64,000 bases of DNA from Riptortus pedestris (taxonomy: Eukaryota > Arthropoda > Insecta > Hemiptera > Alydidae), in the NCBI GenBank assembly GCA_019009955.1, contig CM032230.1:16969501-17033500 (forward strand). Direction: 5' to 3'. The translations under genes and the position numbers were made by a program. This document shows positions 57,656-64,000 of this stretch, one piece after another. Position 1 is the stretch's first letter. Each line of letters opens with the position of its first letter. The notes beneath the pieces were generated by a model. The model ran no database searches, was not told the origin of the DNA, and saw only the letters and a program-made list of their open reading frames with translations.

Positions 57656-59518
57656 TCATTGCGCTTTTCCACAATCTATACAAAATTTTATTTGGTGTTG
57701 ACCACAGATGGGTTGGTGACATTTAATACAATAAGTGGCAGTGTGCCTCTTTAATTTGTAAGAACAGAATGCACAATTTTTACGTGGCCCTTTTGTCAGT
57801 TCCTTTCCAGAAGTGCTTGGTGATACCCCAAATGCCGAGGCGCCACTTGAATCATCCGTTGACGGTTTTCCTGGCTTGAGAATGCTATTAATGATGGGCC
57901 GAAGATGTCTTGGCAGAGTAGTGATCGTCATCCGATGCATTTGCCAATCTTTTACAAGTTGTTGATGGAGAGCCAGCATGAAATCCAACCTGGATAAAGG
58001 CTTGCTATTGGGGTCATTTCTTAGTGCGTTGTGTGAGAATATGACGTAAGAGTTGACGCTTGCAATGTTTAACATGTTATAAAATGTACATAAGGGCCAT
58101 CTTCTTGTTTTTCTTCCACAGTTAATTCTGTGGCACATTTGATCGAAACAATCTACAGCTCCCTTTGACATGTTATAATCTTTTACAATCTGAGGTAGCT
58201 GATTTCCACTGCTATCAGAAGCGTAATCGTGAGCAGATGACAAAAGTAGGACAAGTTTGTCTGGCTTGGGTTTATAAGACAAAGCAACCATATCCTCATG
58301 AAACAAATATAATGAGGATCCAGCAACCCTTCCATTATATTTTATGTCCACGAATTCCTTAGGGAATTCTCTTTTATTTTTTTTTGTTGTACCTATTGCT
58401 GTCAACTTGTAATCTTTGAGTAGCGACTGGAAGAGACGTACACCTGAGAACCAGTTATCCATAGTAATATTCCGATTGGAATTTTTTATAGTATCGGCAA
58501 GTAGTTTCACGAAATATTCGGATGCAAGTTGATTATTTGGAACTGTCCCCTTTCCCAAATAAGGCACTGCATCAATCATATATTTAGTTGCATTGTCGCA
58601 CATCAGTATTATCTTTATGCCGTATTTATCTGGCTTAGAAGGTATGTACATTCTGAAAGGGCAGCGCCCTCGAAAAGAGACTAATTGCTCATCAATTGTT
58701 ACATAACTTCCAGGCTTATAATATTTGCGACAATTATCAATAAGATAATTCCATATTTCGGATACGGGCGCAAATTTGTTTAGCGTTTGCCTTTCGTGGC
58801 GGTTTGATTTACAGTCGAATCTAAGACAGTTCACTAAGAAATTGAACCTCTCCTTAGACATAGTTGCAACATACCTATTTCCACAGTATGATGAGTCAAA
58901 TAGCATTTTAGCTGACAGGTGATTATTTTGGAGAGAAGCAGCTAAAATTAAGAGGCCAACTAAGGCCTTTAGTTCTTCCATTGATGTTTGTGATACTGTA
59001 AATTTCAGTGTATCTTTATATGCAGTTTTTTGTCTATCAATTTCTTCATTTGTGTTAGTCAAAATTGTATTCCAAAGTTGTTCCGAGAAAAACAAATTAA
59101 AACAGTCTATAGGTTCAGAACATTGTCGAGCAAGTTCTGTAGGACCAGGTGATATGTGAATAATATTTTTCCCTGCTACCTTCTTAGAAGTTTGACTTCT
59201 AGTAGTTTTCCAAGGGAATCCATTGGTACCATAAATTTCCTCTCCGTTGAGTGATGTTTGTTGATCAATATTTTCAACAGATTCCCTTTTTCTTTTTGAA
59301 TTTATCTTTTTCTTCTGTGTTCTAACTTCTGTTTCCCGAATCGCATTTATAACTTCCTCCTCAATATCTGAATGATGTTCTTCATTGTTTGGTATAAAAT
59401 CGGGACCAGCTTCGGAATCATCAGAATCAATCTCGAGAATATCTATTTCTTCAGGCAGGATGCTATCCTCATTGAAGATAGACCAAAATTCCTCCACGGA
59501 AGTAATTTTTTTTTCCAT
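57656..59518 (-). CDS. piggyBac transposase, DDE/D type
   Basis: 620 residues, a normal length for the superfamily. An acidic, Asp/Glu-rich N-terminus (about 18-60) precedes a basic patch (KKKINSKRKRE, 69-79). The DDE-type core follows: D276 in YVTIDEQLVSFRGRCP, D354 in ITMDNWFSG, and D456/D459 in KGAVDCFDQMCHR. The spacing of 78 and 102 residues agrees with the catalytic Asp spacing of the moth piggyBac enzyme as I recall it. A C-terminal Cys/His cluster (C582, C585, H592, C597, C600, C605, H608, C613, C616) is the zinc-binding, end-recognising domain. The enzyme cuts and pastes DNA at TTAA without leaving footprints. The ATG is the first in frame, 349 bases inside the right end of the element. 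No stop or frameshift is present. Domestication is unlikely because the TIRs and TSD are intact. Confidence 0.95.
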   Translation of the reverse strand: MEKKITSVEEFWSIFNEDSILPEEIDILEIDSDDSEAGPDFIPNNEEHHSDIEEEVINAIRETEVRTQKKKINSKRKRESVENIDQQTSLNGEEIYGTNGFPWKTTRSQTSKKVAGKNIIHISPGPTELARQCSEPIDCFNLFFSEQLWNTILTNTNEEIDRQKTAYKDTLKFTVSQTSMEELKALVGLLILAASLQNNHLSAKMLFDSSYCGNRYVATMSKERFNFLVNCLRFDCKSNRHERQTLNKFAPVSEIWNYLIDNCRKYYKPGSYVTIDEQLVSFRGRCPFRMYIPSKPDKYGIKIILMCDNATKYMIDAVPYLGKGTVPNNQLASEYFVKLLADTIKNSNRNITMDNWFSGVRLFQSLLKDYKLTAIGTTKKNKREFPKEFVDIKYNGRVAGSSLYLFHEDMVALSYKPKPDKLVLLLSSAHDYASDSSGNQLPQIVKDYNMSKGAVDCFDQMCHRINCGRKTRRWPLCTFYNMLNIASVNSYVIFSHNALRNDPNSKPLSRLDFMLALHQQLVKDWQMHRMTITTLPRHLRPIINSILKPGKPSTDDSSGASAFGVSPSTSGKELTKGPRKNCAFCSYKLKRHTATYCIKCHQPICGQHQIKFCIDCGKAQ

Positions 59519-59851
59519 TTGCTGAAATATTCAGAAAAATAAATTTAAAAGTTTTGTCTATTAATAATAATCATACGTAGAATTTACGTGCAAATAATTT
59601 GCAGCTTGATTATAACTATACGAAAATTTTACGTGTAATTTATGCTCTTAACACTAACTATACGTAAATTTTACTCACCGAGTCCGGGAATCAAGACAGT
59701 AAAAAATAGTGAAAAATGGCAACACGTGTTATTCCGATGAGGATGGCTGGAAGAATGACTAGAGGAGGCATAGCTGTGAGTAGAGTGCGCCACTGTTGTT
59801 TTGGCGCCAACAGGCGGGATTCTTATCCCGCGTACACGTAAATCATACGTA

Positions 59852-59867
59852 GGTTAGTATTCTAGGG
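59852..59867 (-). repeat. piggyBac right terminal inverted repeat
   Basis: ggttagtattctaggg directly before TTAA, the perfect inverse of the left end. Confidence 0.95.
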
Positions 59868-60300
59868 TTAACCGAGATATTTGTATTCTTGGTAATGAGT
59901 TCCGCATTCAGTAAACCCCTACTCCTACTAGGGACATATTAATAATAAGCTGATATCTAATGAACCACCTCATTATTAGGTTAAATACAAAATATTGTTT
60001 TCAACAAAGCTTTATTTTACGAGGAACAAACAAATACGTTCGGTGGACCCCCCCCCCTTTTTTTCTTGGACTACACAAATCTGAGTGATTGAGAGCGAAA
60101 TTATTTGGATTCATTTCAAATTACTCCACTAACTATACTAAATCGTTTCCAATAAAATTAATATTTTATATTCAGATATATTTCTTTAATTGTTGGTTAT
60201 TCCGGTCTATCTATCGATACTGCACTACAAGGTTGGCTAACCTGTTTGTTTACAATCCAGCAGTATTACGTTGTAGGTTACGTTCTATTATTAATTACAG

Positions 60301-60605
60301 TACTGGATACAATAATTTTTTATTTTTTTTTATTTATTTAAATGAGTTCCGCAACACCGGCGATTTACTCATAATTAAATCGTGCACGCAAAAAAAAAAA
60401 AATAGAGGGAAACGTAAAAGGAATGAACAAAGGTGGTTTTTGATGGGTTCATTGGAATACCGTTTTTATAAGAATCAAATAGTATTGTATGGAAACATCA
60501 AGATGGTGAAAATTAAATAAATGAAAATATAAGATTGACTGGGGGGAGAGGAATAAATAAAAATAATAATAATAAAATAAGGAAAAGAGAAAAGCTAAGA
60601 AATAA

Positions 60606-60647
<42 letters not shown>

Positions 60648-60780
60648 CCAAAAAAATGAATAAATAAAAAAAAAAAAAAAGGAAGGAAAAGGGAAACTAA
60701 AAAATAAAATAATATATTAAAATCATAATAAATAAAATTAATGTTTATACACCCTGCTAATGTAAGAAAGAAGTAAGTAG
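60301..60780. other. A-rich low-complexity stretch
   Basis: Contains poly-A runs (60385-60402, 60609-60645, 60668-60680) and AATAA-rich sequence. The open frame at 60089-60520 is unsupported. It probably includes degraded tails of inserted elements. Confidence 0.5.
60609..60645. repeat. Poly-A tract
   Basis: About 37 consecutive A. Confidence 0.95.
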
Positions 60781-60805
60781 TGTGTGTGTGTGTGTGTGTG
60801 TGTGT
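60781..60805. repeat. (GT)n tract at the LINE 3' end
   Basis: On the LINE strand this is (AC)n beginning 12 bases after the stop codon; probably the element's 3' tail. Confidence 0.8.
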
Positions 60806-60817
60806 GGAAATTGTAGA

Positions 60818-63800
60818 TTATAGTGTGTTGTATATATTAATGTCTTTTAGGTGTTTAATGATTGAGTCTAGGTAATTACTGTTATCGGTCAAAAGTTCCT
60901 GTAAGTCATGTGGAATATCTAAATTGTCTCTTAGTCGACAGTTAGTCAATATGTGATGTACAGTTAATGTTTCGTTACAATGTCTACAAGTCGGTGTATC
61001 CTTGTTTGTCATTAAGTGTCCGTGGGTCAGCAAGGAATGGCCAATGCGTAGTCTGGTCAGCACAACTTCCTCTCTTCGTGTGCTCCTGTTACTTGATGGC
61101 CATTCCTTAACTGTTTGTTTTATTTGTCTTAGTTTATTGTCGTTTGTGTTATCCCAAGATTGCTGCCACTGCTGTTGTAGTGCCTTAATGCATTCGGCTA
61201 GTACGTCTTGGTGGTCTGTACAGTTTATGTCTATATCCGGTTTGTTTACAGTACACTTTGCTAATCTGTCGATGTCTGTACTTTCCTTAATGTCTGTATG
61301 TCCAGGTAACCATAAAAGACTAATGTGTGAGTTGCTAGAGTTTAATCGGTGAAATTGTTCAAAAATTTTGATAGCCAAAGGATTTGTCGAGTATATGTTG
61401 TTGAGTGTATGTAGTGAACTTAATGAATCTGTGCACAGTACTATTTCACTTTGGCAGCTTTGGACTCTTGACAAGGCTAATAGGATGGCCTGAAGCTCAG
61501 CTGTATAAGAGCTAGATACAGGCGTCAATTTTAGCTGGTAATTATTGGGACCAACTATCGCAGCAGAACCTGTACCACTTGCTGACTTAGAGCCATCAGT
61601 ATAAGCAAAGACACTATTAGCCTTGTCCCCCAATACTGACCTAAAATAGGCACTGTACATGTGTTGTGATGTTGGGTTGGATTTTTTAAACTTGCCTAAA
61701 GATGTGTCCATTGTAAAATTTTGAATACGCCAAGGGGGATATGGAAGTAACTGGAGAGTGTATATGTCCGTGTTTGCTAATGGTATTTGTGCAGTGTAAA
61801 ATGTATATCTTATGGAAAGTGGTCTCGGTCTAGTTCGGTAAACCAAATACTTATTATAATATGTATTATGTAGGACTGACGTTGAGCATGGAGTATTTAA
61901 GAATTTAGATTTTAGGACATATTTTATACATAGTTTCTTCCTCCTAAGATCTAAGGGTGGTTCGCCAGCCTCCACATAAATGCTGTTTACCGGACTTGAC
62001 CTAAATGCCCCTGTAGCCAGGCGAAGACCTGTGTTGTGGACAGTATCTAACATTTTTAGAACTCTGGGACGGGCCGATGAATATGCTATGCAGCCATAAT
62101 CCAGTAAAGACCTGGTGTAGGCACGATAGAGTTTTAGCATAGAGCATCTGTCCGCACCCCACTTAGTATTGCTTACAACTCTTAAAAGATTCAAGGATTT
62201 CTTGCATCTTGTAAGAAGATCTTTAATGTGGGGTATCCAGGTTAATTTTTTATCAAATGTTAGACCTAAAATTTTAATGTTATCCACATTTAGAATAGGT
62301 GCATTATAGATGGTAAAATTTGGAGCTGGGGAATTCCTTCTTTTAGTAAATATTATACTCTTAGATTTCCCAGATGAAAACTTCATCCCAGTGTGAGATG
62401 ACCAGCTCTCTAAATTTACTATCGTCTGTTGTACAATGGAACATGATTGGTCATAGGAACAAGAACAATGGTAAATAAACAAATCGTCAGCATACAGGCA
62501 GTATTTTACTGTTGGTGGAATATATTCATGAATGGAGTTCATGGCAATGTTAAAGAGGGTAGTGCTCAGTACACCCCCTTGAGGTACTCCGTTTTCTTGT
62601 AGGAACCTATCAGAAAGAGTTGTTCCAATCCTGACTCTGAAATGTCTATTTCTTAAATAATTTTTAATGAAATTAAAAATATTTCCTTCAATTCCCCAGT
62701 CCAGTAAGGTTGTAAGAATTTTTCGACGCCAAACTGTATCATAAGCCTTTTCTATGTCCAAGGCGACTGCTATTATTATCTCTCTATTTAAGAAAGCGTT
62801 GAGGATATCATTCTCTAGCTTTGTCAGGTGATGCATGGTTGAATGGCGTTCTCTAAAGCCACATTGAAATGGAGACAACAATTCGGAATGATCTAAGAAC
62901 CAGTGTAGACGTTTATTCAAAATTTTTTCAAGCAGCTTACAAAGACATCTGGTCAACGAAATAGGTCGATAATTGGATGCAATCGTTTTATCCTTGCCAA
63001 CCTTAAGGACTGGAATAACAATGGATTCATTCCAAGAGTCAGGATATAGCCCATTCTCATAAATTTTATTATAATACCTCACAAGATGGTTAAGGGCAGA
63101 GTCGGGTAATTCTTTTAACATTTTGTACCTTATTCCGGCTTGTCCTGGTGTGGAGTCTCGTGTGTTCTTAAGTGCGAGTTTCAGTTCTTTAAGAGTAATT
63201 AGGTCATTGAGAGGATTGTCAGACGTATTACTAATTGGCAGGGGTACTGACTCTATTAAATTTTTATATTCGAGAAATTGAGGAGAGTAATTTTCAGAGC
63301 TAGAAATTTTGAAGAAATGTGTGGCTAAAAGGTTACAAAGATGAGGAGTGTCCGTGATTGTGGTATCATTATCTTTTAAACCTGTCACCGGTGGTCTGTA
63401 ATTCCTGTGTAAGATCTTGTTTATGTTCGTCCATAAAGTAGTCGTCGTAGTATTACTGTTAATGTTAGACAAAAATTCCGTCCATGTTTTCTTTTTACTA
63501 GTTTTAATTACCCACTGCGCCCTTGCCTTATGTTTTTTATAATTTATGAGGTTAGTTTCTGACGGGTTCCTAGAGAAGATACGAAGTGCTTTCTTTCTCT
63601 CAGTTGTTGCTTTTTTACATTCCTCATTCCACCAAGGGGCCGGTGTTTTCTTATAACTGGTACTTGTTTTGGGAATACTACTGTTAGCTGCACGAACTAT
63701 AATATTACAAAATTCGTCCATGTTAGTCACGTCGGGAGTCAAGTTTTCACTGATTGATCTCTGAAATAAGTCCCAGTTCGCTTTTCTTAAGTTATATCTT

Positions 63801-64000
63801 CTACAAACTCTAAACTGAGGCCTTGGATTTTTCTTTAGAGAAATGACAATCGGGATATGATCACTTCCGTACGAGTCGTCACAGACCATCCATGAAAATC
63901 GAGTGAAAATGTTAGGGGTGCATGCGGATATGTCTATGTGTGATAGTGTTCCTGTACGGGGGCATAAGTGAGTTGGTGAAGTTGTGTTTAGAGGAATCAG
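60818..64000 (-). CDS. I-group LINE ORF2: endonuclease end, reverse transcriptase, RNase H (partial)
   Basis: The frame is open from the right window edge (64000) to the stop at 60818, 1060 codons in the window. The Met at 63889 is internal, because codons before it encode the C-terminus of an APE-type endonuclease (GTLSHIDISAC ... then DDSYGSDHIPIVIS, with the SDH motif). Counting from that Met, the reverse transcriptase has GKDKTIASNYRPISLT (298-313), LDIEKAYDTVW (377-387), GVPQGGVLS (434-442) and YADD (466-469). RNase H has YTDGS (D764), TAELQAI (E798), CTDSLSS (D821) and the late ESTDIDRLAK (D874). A C-terminal CRHCNETLTVHHILTNC is a zinc-binding motif. APE-type endonuclease plus RT plus RNase H points to the I group of non-LTR retrotransposons; the exact clade is uncertain. 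No stop or frameshift is seen, so the copy is recent. ORF1 and the promoter lie off the window. Confidence 0.92.
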   Translation of the reverse strand: MIPLNTTSPTHLCPRTGTLSHIDISACTPNIFTRFSWMVCDDSYGSDHIPIVISLKKNPRPQFRVCRRYNLRKANWDLFQRSISENLTPDVTNMDEFCNIIVRAANSSIPKTSTSYKKTPAPWWNEECKKATTERKKALRIFSRNPSETNLINYKKHKARAQWVIKTSKKKTWTEFLSNINSNTTTTTLWTNINKILHRNYRPPVTGLKDNDTTITDTPHLCNLLATHFFKISSSENYSPQFLEYKNLIESVPLPISNTSDNPLNDLITLKELKLALKNTRDSTPGQAGIRYKMLKELPDSALNHLVRYYNKIYENGLYPDSWNESIVIPVLKVGKDKTIASNYRPISLTRCLCKLLEKILNKRLHWFLDHSELLSPFQCGFRERHSTMHHLTKLENDILNAFLNREIIIAVALDIEKAYDTVWRRKILTTLLDWGIEGNIFNFIKNYLRNRHFRVRIGTTLSDRFLQENGVPQGGVLSTTLFNIAMNSIHEYIPPTVKYCLYADDLFIYHCSCSYDQSCSIVQQTIVNLESWSSHTGMKFSSGKSKSIIFTKRRNSPAPNFTIYNAPILNVDNIKILGLTFDKKLTWIPHIKDLLTRCKKSLNLLRVVSNTKWGADRCSMLKLYRAYTRSLLDYGCIAYSSARPRVLKMLDTVHNTGLRLATGAFRSSPVNSIYVEAGEPPLDLRRKKLCIKYVLKSKFLNTPCSTSVLHNTYYNKYLVYRTRPRPLSIRYTFYTAQIPLANTDIYTLQLLPYPPWRIQNFTMDTSLGKFKKSNPTSQHMYSAYFRSVLGDKANSVFAYTDGSKSASGTGSAAIVGPNNYQLKLTPVSSSYTAELQAILLALSRVQSCQSEIVLCTDSLSSLHTLNNIYSTNPLAIKIFEQFHRLNSSNSHISLLWLPGHTDIKESTDIDRLAKCTVNKPDIDINCTDHQDVLAECIKALQQQWQQSWDNTNDNKLRQIKQTVKEWPSSNRSTRREEVVLTRLRIGHSLLTHGHLMTNKDTPTCRHCNETLTVHHILTNCRLRDNLDIPHDLQELLTDNSNYLDSIIKHLKDINIYNTL

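Larger units (their letters stand above)
57427..59867 (-). mobile_element. Complete piggyBac-superfamily transposon, 2441 bp
   Basis: TTAA at 57423-57426 and at 59868-59871 flank CCCTAGAATACTAACC on the left and its perfect inverse ggttagtattctaggg on the right (16-base terminal inverted repeats starting CCCTAG, the superfamily signature). Subterminal actaaccatacgtac and related tacgtaaattttac motifs recur near both ends and may bind transposase. One intact transposase gene fills the middle. Removing the element with one TTAA restores the host family B sequence. With an uninterrupted ORF, perfect TIRs and perfect TSD, it is young and possibly still mobile. Confidence 0.95.
56953..60300 (+). 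mobile_element. Family B copy carrying the piggyBac insertion
   Basis: 5' end tttagcagatttcccttcag at 56953, then cctacttagtagatgacgaa, (TA)n (57084-57162), cgctctagacgtcgcaattt and gtattaa at 57426. After the piggyBac it resumes ttaaccgagatatttgtatt, aaacccctactcctactagg and gctaacctgtttgtttacaa to about 60300, where the 3' hairpin is missing. Joined flanks read gtattaaccgagatattt as in uninterrupted copies. Confidence 0.8.

Noticed and set aside
57656..59518. Domesticated piggyBac-derived host gene
   Set aside because: Perfect TIRs, TTAA duplications and a restorable empty site show it is still a transposon.
57427..59867. Helitron or family B interpretation of the 57-60 kb element
   Set aside because: It has TIRs starting CCCTAG, TTAA duplications and a DDE-type transposase, all specific to piggyBac.
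63889..63889. Met at 63889 as the LINE ORF start
   Set aside because: Upstream codons to the window edge stay open and encode endonuclease sequence, so the true start is off the window.

Overview
This is an AT-rich, intron-rich, repeat-laden metazoan nuclear sequence, most likely from an arthropod. The evidence is spliced single-copy genes with GT/AG introns, a tRNA-derived SINE family, an I-group LINE, a piggyBac element, a Penelope-like remnant and very many rolling-circle elements. No bacterial, organellar or viral gene was recognised. The species cannot be fixed from sequence alone.

Host genes are sparse. (1) URM1, the ubiquitin-like sulfur carrier, is on the + strand in five small coding exons between 26719 and 35663 and rebuilds to 101 aa ending in Gly-Gly; its introns are filled with transposons. 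(2) A one-exon F-box gene (24840-26255, minus) sits head-to-head with URM1 across about 460 bp that may hold a shared promoter; a TATA box lies on the URM1 side. (3) An intronless-CDS ankyrin-repeat gene lies at 40461-41363 (+). (4) Two phase-compatible exon-like segments at 7700-7848 and 9308-9397 (+) look like the 3' end of an unidentified gene. (5) Two exon-like segments at 366-506 and 102-262 (minus) may belong to a gene that leaves the left edge.

Most of the rest is mobile DNA in nested layers. Family A is a non-autonomous Helitron: 5'-TC, (TA)n, a GC-rich hairpin and a CTAG 3' end, inserted between A and T, with a roughly 300-bp internal repeat in varying copy number (2639-3844, 29940-31227, 45130-48675, 50586-53006). 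Family B is much more abundant and has the layout of a Helentron-associated element: a 5' AGCAGATTTCCC repeat whose inverse is subterminal at the 3' end, a 3' ACGCAGCCCCTGCGT hairpin, an internal (TA)n tract and insertion into runs of T. Nested copies give paralogous empty sites for A, B and piggyBac, so boundaries can be read directly. The (TA)n tracts of family B appear to act as landing pads for family A.

Other mobile elements are a structurally complete piggyBac with an intact 620-aa transposase, 16-bp terminal inverted repeats and TTAA duplications (57427-59867); an uninterrupted LINE ORF with endonuclease end, reverse transcriptase and RNase H running off the right edge (60818-64000, minus); a frameshifted Penelope-like GIY-YIG remnant in URM1 intron 3; a decayed LINE reverse transcriptase at 37130-37740; and three tRNA-derived SINE copies with clean target-site duplications. 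A 45-bp minisatellite of nearly 18 units occupies 14026-14822. A 603-bp-arm inverted repeat (54292-55822) and a Helitron derivative with a 3' terminus at both ends (45130-45761) are the most unusual structures.
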